From NCBI GenBank assembly GCA_026707335.1, contig JAPOXB010000217.1:7984-25976 (forward strand): a stretch of DNA of 17,993 nt, given 5' to 3'. Shown one piece after another: positions 6,991-14,185 of this stretch. A program made the translations under genes and the position numbers. The notes under the pieces are model-generated. The model was not told the DNA's origin, did no database searches, and saw only the letters and a program-made list of their open reading frames with translations. This stretch comes from Chloroflexota bacterium (GTDB taxonomy: Bacteria > Chloroflexota > Dehalococcoidia > Bin125). Numbering within the stretch: position 1 is the first letter of the stretch; each line of letters starts with the position of its first letter.

Positions 6991-9555
6991 ATGACGAAGC
7001 TCTGGACGCGCGCGCTCGTCTCGCTGGCCCTGCTCGGGGCGCTGGCCGCGTTCGCGACCCCCGGCCGGGCGCAGTCGCCCATCTCGATCCCCGGCGCGAC
7101 GGCCGTGGTCGAGGGGGTCGCCCCCCGCGACGGGCTGGGACCGCTCGCCACCGCCGACTTCGACGGCGACGGCGCCGACGACCTCCTGCTCGGCGCGCCC
7201 GGCGCGGGCGGCGGCGGCGTCCTCTACGGGCTGCGCGGCCCCGTCTTCGTCGGCGATACGCCCCTCGGCCTGCGCGACGCGCCCGTGCTCGACCGCGGCG
7301 CGGAGGGGCAGGGCTTCGGCGCCGCGCTCGCCGCCGGCGACATCGACGGGGACGGCATCGCCGACGCCGTGATCTGGAGCGCCACGGGCCCGCGCCGCCT
7401 CCAACTGCGCTTCGGCGGCCCGGACTTCTTCGACCCGTCCGGCGGCGGGGACGCGGATCCCCCCCACATCTTCCTGACGCCCCAGGAGCCCGTGCGCGCC
7501 CTGAGCGTCGCCGACCTCGACGGCGACGGCCACGCCGACCTGATCACCGGCTCGCCCGGCGACGCGGACGGCGGCTCGCGCTTCGGCGTCCCGTTCGACG
7601 GGATCGCCGTCCGCTTCGGCCCGTTCACCCCGCTTGCTCCCGGATCGCCGGTGCTGCGTCCGGCGGGGCGGATCGAGCTGCGCGTCAAGGACGCCACGCG
7701 CGTGGGCCACGCCGTCCTGGCGGCCGACTTCACGGGCGACGGCGCCGCCGACCTCCTCCTCTCGGCCCTCGATGACGACGACGACCCGGTGCTGTTCGCC
7801 GTCGCCGGGCCGTTCGCGCGCGAGGACCGCACGCTGGACCTCGATGACGAGGAGGACGTGCGCTTCAACGTCACCGACGTGGACTTCGCCCGCGCCATCG
7901 CCTTCGGCGACGCGGACCTCGACGACGCGCCCGACATCCTGGTGGGCTTCGAGGGCAACCGGCGCGTCTCGATCATCAGCGGCTTCGCGATCCCGCCCGC
8001 CGGCCCGACGCCGCTGCGCCGCATCGACCACGAGCGTCTCACCGGCCCGGAGGAGGCCGGGTTCGGGGCGTTCCTCGCCGTCGCCGACCTCGACGGGGAC
8101 GGCCTGTCCGACATCGTCGCCGGGGCGCCGCGGGGCAGCCCGCGCGGGGCGGTGGCCTTCCTCGCCGGGGCGGACCGCGACCCGCTGATCGGCGCCGTCG
8201 TGCCGAGCCACGCGCCGCCGGGGTCGACGCTGCGCATCCGCGGGCACGGGCTGACCGGGGCGATCGTGTTGTTCCGCGATGCGGAGGGCGAGTTCCTGAT
8301 TCCAACCCGGCTGAGCTCGCGCCCCGGCGAAATCCGTCTGCTCGCGCCGCAGGCCGACTCCGACGAGCAGTTCCTCCTGGACGTGATCGTGCGCCGGGAC
8401 GAGGGCCGGGTCGAGCGCAAGGCGGCCTTCACGCTGCTGCCGCGCAGCGAGACCGTCGAGCTGCCGCCGGGCTGGAGCCTGCAAGGCTGGACGGCCGACT
8501 CGGCCATCGCCGCGGCGAGTTCCACCGAGGGCGACCCGATCGCGGCCATCTTCGCCTGGGACGCGCCCGCGGGCGGCTACTTCGCCTACGCGCCGGACCG
8601 GCCGACGCCGCCGGAAGAGGGCTCGCGCATCCGCCTGGGGCAGGGCCTCTGGCTGCTGGTGGACGACCCCGACGGCGCGCGCTGGCTGCGGCCGAGCTTC
8701 GCCGCCGCGCGCGTGCAGGAGCTCGTGGCCGGGTGGAACCTGGTGATGTGGAGCGGCCCCGGCGGCACGCCGATCGCCGAGGCCGTCCGTCCCATCGGGG
8801 AGGCGCTGCAGGGTCTGTACACCTGGGACGCGGACGCGCAGGACTACCACATCTACGCCCCGGACCGGCCGGCGCCGCCCGACGCCCCCGCCACGCTCGA
8901 CTACGGCGACGCGGTCTGGCTCCGGCTCGACGCGCCGGCCGCCTGGCCGCAGCCTGCGGTGAGCGCGCCGCCCGTCGCGCGCAGCGTCGCCGAGGCGCGG
9001 GCCGCGACGGTGTTCCTCAAGCAGGGCACGCGCGAGTCCACCGGCTTCCTGATCGGCGAGAACCGCATCATGACGGCCGCGCACGGCGTGCAGAACGACC
9101 GCACGGTGCAGGTGCACTTCCCCGGCGGCGAGGTGCGGACCGCCCTGGTGGTCGCCGCCGACGGCCCGATGGACATCGCCGTGCTGGAGGTCTCGGGCAT
9201 CCCCGATGGCGTCACCCGGCTCGACTGGGAGACGGCCGCCAGCCCCGAGCCGATGACCGATGTTTGGTCCTGGGGCTTCCCGCTGGGCGACGTCTTCGGC
9301 GCCGAGACGAGCGTCAGCGTGGCGGGCGGCCTCGTCGCCGCGCACCAGCGCAACTTCCGCGACTTCCCCGTGCTGCAGACCGACGTCTCGGTCGTGACCG
9401 GCAGCAGCGGCTCGCCGCTCGTCACGGCCGACGGCCGCGTCGTCGGCGTGATCATCTCGTTCATCACCTCGGGCGGCGACGACGTGGAGGGGCTCAACCT
9501 CGCGGTCGACATCGCGGCGAACCGCGACCGCATCCGCGCGATGGTGGAGCGCTAG
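6991..9555 (+). CDS. Secreted FG-GAP beta-propeller / IPT / trypsin-like serine protease mosaic
   Basis: 854-aa exported protein. The signal peptide is about residues 1-27 (a hydrophobic run ending ATPGRA, cleavage before QS). Six FG-GAP calcium-loop repeats follow, starting at D56, D117, D175, D246, D307 and D366; D56, D117, D175 and D366 keep the full DxDGDG pattern, and the others are weaker. An IPT/TIG-like segment (about 397-485) comes next, then two copies of an 87-residue module (488-566 and 575-655), then a trypsin-like domain (about 665-850). The catalytic triad is visible: TAAHG H698, MDIAVL D728 and GSSGSP S806. There is no transmembrane anchor or sorting signal at the C-terminus. 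Role is inferred as an extracellular protease with an adhesion or ligand-binding front end. A weak AGGA lies far upstream of the ATG. Its stop overlaps that of the convergent gene. Confidence 0.9.
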   Translation: MTKLWTRALVSLALLGALAAFATPGRAQSPISIPGATAVVEGVAPRDGLGPLATADFDGDGADDLLLGAPGAGGGGVLYGLRGPVFVGDTPLGLRDAPVLDRGAEGQGFGAALAAGDIDGDGIADAVIWSATGPRRLQLRFGGPDFFDPSGGGDADPPHIFLTPQEPVRALSVADLDGDGHADLITGSPGDADGGSRFGVPFDGIAVRFGPFTPLAPGSPVLRPAGRIELRVKDATRVGHAVLAADFTGDGAADLLLSALDDDDDPVLFAVAGPFAREDRTLDLDDEEDVRFNVTDVDFARAIAFGDADLDDAPDILVGFEGNRRVSIISGFAIPPAGPTPLRRIDHERLTGPEEAGFGAFLAVADLDGDGLSDIVAGAPRGSPRGAVAFLAGADRDPLIGAVVPSHAPPGSTLRIRGHGLTGAIVLFRDAEGEFLIPTRLSSRPGEIRLLAPQADSDEQFLLDVIVRRDEGRVERKAAFTLLPRSETVELPPGWSLQGWTADSAIAAASSTEGDPIAAIFAWDAPAGGYFAYAPDRPTPPEEGSRIRLGQGLWLLVDDPDGARWLRPSFAAARVQELVAGWNLVMWSGPGGTPIAEAVRPIGEALQGLYTWDADAQDYHIYAPDRPAPPDAPATLDYGDAVWLRLDAPAAWPQPAVSAPPVARSVAEARAATVFLKQGTRESTGFLIGENRIMTAAHGVQNDRTVQVHFPGGEVRTALVVAADGPMDIAVLEVSGIPDGVTRLDWETAASPEPMTDVWSWGFPLGDVFGAETSVSVAGGLVAAHQRNFRDFPVLQTDVSVVTGSSGSPLVTADGRVVGVIISFITSGGDDVEGLNLAVDIAANRDRIRAMVER
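8452..8955 (+). repeat. Tandem duplicated 87-residue module inside the FG-GAP/protease protein
   Basis: Residues about 488-566 and 575-655 align with an offset of 87-89. Shared marks are PGW/AGW (W495, W582), FAWDA/YTWDA, YAPDRP (Y533, Y622) followed by PP, and GLWLLVD/AVWLRLD. The module links the IPT-like region to the protease. I do not recognise it as a named domain. Confidence 0.75.
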
Positions 9556-10205
9556 CCCCCGGCCGCGAGGGCGCGGCAGATCGACCGCATCAGCTCCACC
9601 TCCGCCGCGGCGATCTCCTCCCGGCCGCCGAAGAAGACCGACGCCCGCAGCAGCGACGCCTCGCCGTCGCCGCCGAACACGGCCGTCGCCACCTCGAGCA
9701 CCAGCGTCTTCGGATCCTGCAGCAGTTCCAGGATGGGGGCGCGCAGCAGCCGCATCGCGTTGAGCGCGTCGGCCGCCGCGACGGCCTGCGGCGCGGCGAC
9801 GTCCGACTCGTCCATCGTCGCCTGCCAGTGGAAGGCGTGGGCGCGACCCAGCCCGCCGAATTCGCGCTGGGCGACGATCTTGCCCGGCAGCGACCAGCCC
9901 GCCGCGATCGACCCCGGCCGCCCCTCGCGCCGCACGAGGAAGTGGAAGCCCACCGCCGCCGAGCGCACGAAATGGCCGTCGCCGCCGCCCTCCGAGGTGA
10001 CGCGCACGAAGTCGGGCGGGGCGCCCTCGCCGATCCGCACGAGGCCGCGGTCGGCGACGTGGGCCCGCAGCCCGGCGGCCCGCTCGGGCGCGTCCCCGGC
10101 GACGACTTCCGCCAACAGGCCCGCCCCGGCCAGCGGCGCGAGCAGCCCCTCGGCCAGCGAGGACCGCGCCGGGGCCGCGCGTCCGAAGAGCCGGCGCAGG
10201 ATCAT
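9552..10205 (-). CDS. Hypothetical protein, last gene of the serS operon
   Basis: 217-aa protein that I do not recognise. It has no signal peptide, membrane segment or cysteine cluster, and looks like a soluble alpha/beta protein with Ala/Leu/Arg-rich helices. Distinct segments are VGFHFLVRREG (about 85-95), FHWQATMDESD and the C-terminal ASVFFGGREEIAAAEVELMRS. The ATG at 10205 lies 25 bases after the serS stop, with AAGGA about ten bases upstream, so co-transcription with serS is likely. The stop codon overlaps the stop of the convergent gene within one CTAG. An open frame of this length without shadow-type composition supports a real gene; function cannot be stated. Confidence 0.7.
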   Translation of the reverse strand: MILRRLFGRAAPARSSLAEGLLAPLAGAGLLAEVVAGDAPERAAGLRAHVADRGLVRIGEGAPPDFVRVTSEGGGDGHFVRSAAVGFHFLVRREGRPGSIAAGWSLPGKIVAQREFGGLGRAHAFHWQATMDESDVAAPQAVAAADALNAMRLLRAPILELLQDPKTLVLEVATAVFGGDGEASLLRASVFFGGREEIAAAEVELMRSICRALAAGG

Positions 10206-10230
10206 CGTGGCCCCGTCCTTCGCGGCGGCG

Positions 10231-11517
10231 TTATTCGCCCGCGTCCGCCGGCGGCGTGATCTGCATCAGCCGCCCCATCCGATGCTGCAACACGTCGGGC
10301 ACGGTCACGCCGCCGTCCTCGCGCTGGTACGTCTCCAGGATCGCCGCCAGCACGCGCGTCATGCCGAAGCTGCTGCCGTTCAGCGTGTGCACGAACGACG
10401 TCGCCGACCCGCCCTCCGGCCGGTAGCGGGTGTTGGCCCGCCGCGCCTGGAAGTCGAGGCAGTCGCTGATGCTGCTCACCTCCAGCCACTCCGCCGCGCC
10501 CGGCGCCCACACCTCGAGGTCGTACGAGATCGCCGCGCCGAAACCGAGGTCGCCGCTGCACAATTGCAGCACGCGGTAGGTCAGGCCCAGGTCGCGCAGC
10601 AGGCCCTCGGCGTGCGCGACCATCTCCTCCAGCGCCGCCGCCGACCCCTCGGGCGTCGTGAACTGGTACATCTCCACCTTCTCGAACTGATGCACGCGCT
10701 TGATGCCGCGCACGTCGCGGCCGGCGCTCATCTTCTCGCGGCGGAAGCAGGGCGTGTGCGCCGTGTAGCGCAGCGGCAGCGACGCCGCGTCGAGGATCTC
10801 GTCGCGGTGCAGGCTGGTCAGCGGCACCTCCGCCGTGGGGACCATGTAGTAGTCCTCCTCGGCGTCGCGGTACAGGTTGTCGTGGAACTTCGGCAGTTGC
10901 CCCGAGGCGAACATCGCCTCCTCGCGCACCATGTTGGGCAGGTACCACGGCTCGTAGCCCGCCTCCTCGTTCTGTTCGAGCAGGTGGTTGATCAGCGCCC
11001 GCTGCAGGCGCGCGCCCTGGCCGCGCAGGGCGTACATCCGCGTGCCCGCCATCGCCGCCGCGCGGTCGATCTCCAGGATGCCCAGCGCCGCGCCGACCTC
11101 CCAGTGCGGCCTGGGCTCGAACCCGAAGGCGCGCGGCAGGCCCACCGTGCGCAGCACCGGGTTGTCGGCCTCGCCGGCCCCGACGGGGGTGTCGGGGTGC
11201 AGCCGGTTGGGGAACTGCGCGAGCAGGTCGTGCAGCGCGGCGTCGACCTCGCGGCGGCGCGCGTCCAGCGCGTCGATGCGCCCCGCCCCCGCCCGCTGGG
11301 CCGCGATCAGCGCCTCGCGCGATTCCGCGTCGGGCGCCCGGCCGATCGCCTTGCCGGCCCGGTTGCGCTCCGCCCGCAGCTGCTCGACCTCCGTCAGGAT
11401 CGACCGCCGCTCGCGGTCGAGCGCGAGCACCTCGTCGACGGGCGCCGCCGCGCCGCGCCGCGCCAGCATCTCCCGCACTTCGTCGGGCGCCTCGCGGATC
11501 CATTGCAGCGAGAGCAC
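10231..11517 (-). CDS. serS: Seryl-tRNA synthetase
   Basis: 428-aa class IIa synthetase that charges tRNA-Ser with serine in the cytosol. The N-terminal arm (about 1-105) is the tRNA-binding coiled coil, followed by the catalytic core. VPTAEVPLTS holds the TAE serine loop (228-230). Motif 2 is TPCFRREKMSAGRD..GIKRVHQFEKVEM (about 255-283), SSISDCLDFQARR lies at 348-360, and motif 3 is NGSSFGMTRVLAAILETYQ (380-398). Length is standard. The GTG start at 11517 is chosen because MLSLQWIREAPDEV matches the family N-terminus and GAGGGGAG lies six bases upstream. It is 12 bases from the Nudix gene, within a four-gene operon, probably transcribed from near 13068. Confidence 0.97.
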   Translation of the reverse strand: MLSLQWIREAPDEVREMLARRGAAAPVDEVLALDRERRSILTEVEQLRAERNRAGKAIGRAPDAESREALIAAQRAGAGRIDALDARRREVDAALHDLLAQFPNRLHPDTPVGAGEADNPVLRTVGLPRAFGFEPRPHWEVGAALGILEIDRAAAMAGTRMYALRGQGARLQRALINHLLEQNEEAGYEPWYLPNMVREEAMFASGQLPKFHDNLYRDAEEDYYMVPTAEVPLTSLHRDEILDAASLPLRYTAHTPCFRREKMSAGRDVRGIKRVHQFEKVEMYQFTTPEGSAAALEEMVAHAEGLLRDLGLTYRVLQLCSGDLGFGAAISYDLEVWAPGAAEWLEVSSISDCLDFQARRANTRYRPEGGSATSFVHTLNGSSFGMTRVLAAILETYQREDGGVTVPDVLQHRMGRLMQITPPADAGE

Positions 11518-11529
11518 GTCGATCTCCCC

Positions 11530-12009
11530 TCAGCCGTCCTGCGCGCGCGCGATCGCGGCGAGGCCGAGCACCCGTACATCTTCGGCGATCTCGACGGCTC
11601 GGTCATCGGGCGGGGCCGGCAAGGGCCGGTTCTCCCGCAAGTCGCGCGCCGTGACCCAGACCCAGCCGGCGCGGACGGGCTGATCGGGCGGCTGTGGGCG
11701 CGTGAAGTAGATGCAGTCGATGTGCTGGTGCGGCCCGTCGATCGGGTGGCGGGGGATGTCCTCGACCATGATCGTGACCGGCGGCGGCAGCTGGGGCGGC
11801 TCCGCGTAGTCGAAGGCCGCCCGCGACGGCAGCAGCGCGACCGTCAGCCCCGTCTCCTCCAGCACCTCGCGGTGCACCGCCTCGACGGGGTCCTCGTCCG
11901 CTTCGACGTGCCCGCCCGGCGGCAGCCACATGCCGTTGCCCGCGTGCCAGTGCAGCAGCGTCGCGCCGCCGCGCGAGACGAAGGCCGAGACCGTGAAGTG
12001 GCGGATCAT
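11530..12009 (-). CDS. Nudix hydrolase
   Basis: 159-aa Nudix-fold pyrophosphohydrolase. The box GX5EX7REUXEEXGU is complete: G33, E39, R47, E48, E51, E52, G54, L55. These glutamates bind the metal that cleaves nucleoside diphosphate-linked substrates. MWLPPGGHVE before the box and the DCIYFTR strand after it are usual. Substrate specificity (house-cleaning of oxidised nucleotides, NADH, sugar nucleotides) cannot be read. The ATG at 12009 overlaps the TGA of the upstream lipoprotein gene (ATGA), and the stop is 12 bases from serS, so translation is probably coupled along the operon. Confidence 0.93.
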   Translation of the reverse strand: MIRHFTVSAFVSRGGATLLHWHAGNGMWLPPGGHVEADEDPVEAVHREVLEETGLTVALLPSRAAFDYAEPPQLPPPVTIMVEDIPRHPIDGPHQHIDCIYFTRPQPPDQPVRAGWVWVTARDLRENRPLPAPPDDRAVEIAEDVRVLGLAAIARAQDG

Positions 12010-13040
12010 GGGGCGGGGGCTCCCTCCCGCACTTCGGCCGGGGCTTCGCGCAGCCGCTCGACGATGGCTCCCAGCAGCGATAGCACATCGCCCAGGGCGA
12101 CCTCGCCCTCGCCGCCCAGCAGCGTGACCGGGCCCACCAGGCTGACCGCCCCGGCCAGCCGTCCCACGACGACCATCCCGAACAGCGCCGAGACGGGGCC
12201 CGCCGCCGATTCGCCCGTCATCGTCCAGACCAGCGCCCCGTCGCCGGCCATGAAGGGGATCTCCTCGGCGGACAGCAGCGTGAGGCCCTCCGCGTCGGCG
12301 CCGGTGGCCGTCGCCAGGGTGAACTCGAACGACGTCTGCCCGTTCTCCTCGAGGAACGGCCGCGCCGTGGCGAGCACGGTCTGGGCCCGCAGCCAGTCGG
12401 TGTAGGCGACGGTCGAGACGCTGAGCGACGCCGGACGCGACGCGCCCGGCCCGATCGCCGCGCCCTCGAAGCGGCGCAGCAGCTCGGCCAGCCCGGCCTC
12501 CGCGTTGACCTCGTACCGCTCGTCGGCGAGCGTCGCGTCCGGCCCGAGGTCGGCTGCGCTCAGCGCCAGCGCGGCCAGCGCCGCCTCCGACGCCGTGGCG
12601 GCCGGGTCGGCCGGGTCGGCGGGATCGGGATCGGGCGCCGGCTCGGGCTCGGGCTCAGGCGTGGGCTCAGGCGTGGGTTCTGGCTCGGGCTCGGGCTCAG
12701 GATCCGGCTCCGGCTCCGGTTCAGGTTCAGGCTCGGGCTCGGGCTGAGGCTCAGGCGTGGGTTCGGGGGCCGGCTCGGGCGCCGGCGGCGGGTCGTCCGC
12801 CTCCGGCGTGGCCGCGGCGGTCCGGTCTTCCGCGGCGCGGGTGTCGCGCTGCGCCGGTTCGATCTGGCGCTGCGCGTCCGCCTGGTCGGCATCGAGTCCC
12901 GGCGCCCGCTCGTCCCCGCCGCAGGCGGCCGCCGCGATCGCGGCGAGCACGATCAGCGCCGCCAGGAGCGGGCCCACCCGCCTCGACACGCCGCGACCCA
13001 TGTTCGCTGGACGCGTGTCGTGATGATCACTCGAAGCCAT
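12006..13040 (-). CDS. Putative lipoprotein with long Glu-Pro spacer
   Basis: 344-aa exported protein. Arg residues 20-21 precede a hydrophobic stretch (24-38) ending AAAAC, with C40 the likely lipidated residue and GGDE after it. The lipobox is imperfect (A rather than L at -3). An acidic Gln/Arg stretch leads into a proline-rich spacer (84-148, mostly alternating E-P). A folded domain follows (about 150-344), which I do not recognise; strands such as PASLSVSTVAYTD and GALVWTMTGES suggest a beta-rich extracytoplasmic domain. The ATG at 13040 has AAGGGG five bases upstream; M14 is a possible alternative start, and the frame continues open further upstream into the repeat array, which is not taken as coding. 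First gene of the Nudix-serS operon. Function unknown. Confidence 0.8.
   Translation of the reverse strand: MASSDHHDTRPANMGRGVSRRVGPLLAALIVLAAIAAAACGGDERAPGLDADQADAQRQIEPAQRDTRAAEDRTAAATPEADDPPPAPEPAPEPTPEPQPEPEPEPEPEPEPDPEPEPEPEPTPEPTPEPEPEPAPDPDPADPADPAATASEAALAALALSAADLGPDATLADERYEVNAEAGLAELLRRFEGAAIGPGASRPASLSVSTVAYTDWLRAQTVLATARPFLEENGQTSFEFTLATATGADAEGLTLLSAEEIPFMAGDGALVWTMTGESAAGPVSALFGMVVVGRLAGAVSLVGPVTLLGGEGEVALGDVLSLLGAIVERLREAPAEVREGAPAP
12597..12791 (-). repeat. Glu-Pro codon repeat in the lipoprotein gene
   Basis: About 65 codons of degenerate 6-bp repeats encode alternating Glu-Pro with Thr, Gln, Ala and Asp variants, ending in DPADPADPA. Such spacers carry surface domains through the cell wall or envelope. 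The codons vary (GAG/GAA, CCC/CCG/CCT), so the peptide pattern rather than the DNA is conserved. The opposite strand reads as Gly-Ser repeats, an artefact. Confidence 0.85.
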
Positions 13041-13074
13041 CGAGACCCCTTGACGAACGGATGTCCTAACCGCT

Positions 13075-13080
13075 AATATA
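13075..13080 (-). promoter_or_regulatory. TATATT -10 box for the lipoprotein-Nudix-serS operon
   Basis: On the minus strand TATATT lies 34 bases before the ATG at 13040, which would give a leader of roughly 28 bases containing the AAGGGG site. GTGACA (13103-13108) resembles a -35, but its 22-base spacing is too long. The phased 10-bp array lies about 70-180 bases upstream of this promoter. Confidence 0.45.
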
Positions 13081-13150
13081 CCGTCATGGCACGCATATCG
13101 CGTGTCACAGCGACCCACCGGCCAGCCCGCACGGGCCGACCGAGCCCCGT

Positions 13151-13260
13151 GAAAGATCGTGAAAGATCGCGAAAGAACGTGAAAGATCATGAAAGAACGT
13201 GAAAGATCGGGCAAGATTGTGCAAGATCTTGCCCCCCGGTGCTCCCCCATGCAAGATCCT
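13151..13260. repeat. Phased array of 10-bp direct repeats, consensus GAAAGATCGT
   Basis: Eight contiguous 10-bp units start at 13151, 13161, 13171, 13181, 13191, 13201, 13211 and 13221. The first six begin GAAAGA(T/A)C; the last two begin GCAAGAT. After exactly 20 bases of C-rich sequence another unit (GCAAGATCCT) starts at 13251, still in register. An isolated near-copy (AAAAGATCGC) is at 13346-13355, out of register, just before the helix-turn-helix gene. Ten bases is close to one DNA turn, so the units present on one face. The array lies between two divergent transcription units and is a candidate operator array or structural DNA element. This 326-base gap (13041-13366) holds no convincing gene. 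Confidence 0.8.
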
Positions 13261-13289
13261 GACCCCGCTTGGCTGCCACTGAACCGCCA

Positions 13290-13314
13290 AAAACCTCAAT
13301 GAAAATGGGGTTTT
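13290..13314. terminator. AT-rich hairpin between the repeat array and the HTH gene
   Basis: AAAACCTCA (13290-13298) and TGGGGTTTT (13306-13314) form a 9-bp stem with one T-G wobble and the loop ATGAAAA. The stem itself ends in TTTT, and both strands resemble an intrinsic terminator. It is conspicuous as an A/T-rich island in very GC-rich DNA and lies 53 bases before the ATG at 13367. It could end transcripts from either side or mark an insertion boundary. Confidence 0.4.
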
Positions 13315-13366
13315 CTCCTCATCGACCACTCGTCCAGACCCACGGAAAAGATCGCGAGGCTGGGTT

Positions 13367-13921
13367 ATGACCACTTCTACCGCCGACCAACGCCCGAGTT
13401 CCAAACTGCGGCACGCCCCCGAGCCGACCCCCATCGCCGCACGGGTGGCCGCCAACCGCTGGCGCAATTCGCTCAGCGTCCGGGAGCGCCTCATGAAGGT
13501 CGCCGGCCTGCGCCAGCGCGGTCTCAGCCAGACGGCCATCGCCGGCCGGCTGGGCGTCTCCGAGGCCACCATCTCGCGCGACCTCCGCCGCCTCGAACTC
13601 CTCTGGCGCCAGGAGCACGCCCACCTCGGCAACGCCGAGCGCCTGCGCTCCTTGGCCAGCCTCCGCGAGGCCGAACGCCATTGTTGGCAGCTGATCGAGA
13701 AGCACGAGGGTGACGCCGAGCGGATCGCGATGTTGAACGGCGTCAGGAGCAACCTCACCGCCATCCAGCGCGAGATCCGCGCGCTCCTTGAGCACGTCCG
13801 GCCCCCGCACCCCCACGATTACTGGGGCTACGAGACGATCGCGAGCCCCCTGCGCTCGCTCGACGCACTGGAGGAACGCCACGAGCCGCCGGCCAGGGTC
13901 ATCGTCGGGCTACAGCTATAG
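13367..13921 (+). CDS. Helix-turn-helix protein, phage small-terminase-like
   Basis: 184-aa soluble protein with a clear helix-turn-helix at about 52-77 (GLSQTAIAGRLGVSEATISRDL). A charged alpha-helical region follows (80-145), then a tail containing PPHPHDYWGYE (147-157). HTH plus Arg/Glu-rich helical region resembles small-terminase-type or transposon-associated DNA-binding proteins, but no large terminase or recombinase is next to it, so a domesticated or remnant element, or a regulator, is equally possible. The ATG at 13367 has GAGG seven bases upstream. The following gene starts nine bases after the stop. An AAAAGATCGC copy of the upstream 10-bp repeat sits at 13346-13355, suggesting self-regulation (inference). 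Confidence 0.75.
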   Translation: MTTSTADQRPSSKLRHAPEPTPIAARVAANRWRNSLSVRERLMKVAGLRQRGLSQTAIAGRLGVSEATISRDLRRLELLWRQEHAHLGNAERLRSLASLREAERHCWQLIEKHEGDAERIAMLNGVRSNLTAIQREIRALLEHVRPPHPHDYWGYETIASPLRSLDALEERHEPPARVIVGLQL

Positions 13922-13930
13922 GAGGACGAC

Positions 13931-14161
13931 TTGCCCCACGACGACCCCCAGCTGGCCGAACACCGCGCACTGAACGACGAGCTGATGGATGTGCGACTCG
14001 CGGCCGAGGCCGGCGCCGACCCCCAGGCCTTGGAGCGTCGCATCAAGCGGATCAGCAGCCGCCTGACCCGCCTCCTCGAAAAGCAGGGCGGCGGCGCGAG
14101 CCGGAACGGGGTGTCCGACGATCTGGAAGACGATGAGTACGACCTCGAAGACGGTGAGTAG
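13931..14161 (+). CDS. Small acidic coiled-coil protein, partner of the HTH gene
   Basis: 76-aa protein starting at TTG (13931). The start is set by GGAGG at 13921-13925, five bases upstream, a site that overlaps the stop codon of the HTH gene; translation is probably coupled. Residues about 8-51 form amphipathic helices (LAEHRALNDELMDVRLAA, LERRIKRISSRLTRLLEKQ), likely a coiled coil. The last 17 residues are very acidic (DDLEDDEYDLEDGE end). I recognise no family. It could bind or mask the HTH partner. It ends 24 bases before the convergent lysS stop. Confidence 0.65.
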   Translation: MPHDDPQLAEHRALNDELMDVRLAAEAGADPQALERRIKRISSRLTRLLEKQGGGASRNGVSDDLEDDEYDLEDGE

Positions 14162-14185
14162 CGCGGCGGGACGGGCCGCGGCCCC

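Noticed and set aside
5598..7151. Minus-strand frame opposite the MFS gene
   Set aside because: Low-complexity charged translation; the opposite strand encodes a clear transporter.
6970..9345. Long minus-strand frame opposite the FG-GAP/protease gene
   Set aside because: The Arg/Val/Gly/Asp-rich product has no domain, while the plus strand has clear FG-GAP and protease motifs.
9733..12405. Long plus-strand frame opposite the serS operon
   Set aside because: Shadow of serS, Nudix and lipoprotein genes; no recognisable motif.
12505..12747. Gly-Ser repeat protein on the plus strand
   Set aside because: Antisense reading of the Glu-Pro repeat codons of the lipoprotein gene.
13041..13250. N-terminal extension of the lipoprotein into the repeat array
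   Set aside because: It would translate the 10-bp repeats as a repeated SRSFxIFH peptide; the site at 13040 has a good ribosome binding sequence followed by a signal peptide.
13151..13260. CRISPR array
   Set aside because: Units are 10 bp, contiguous and without spacers; no cas genes.
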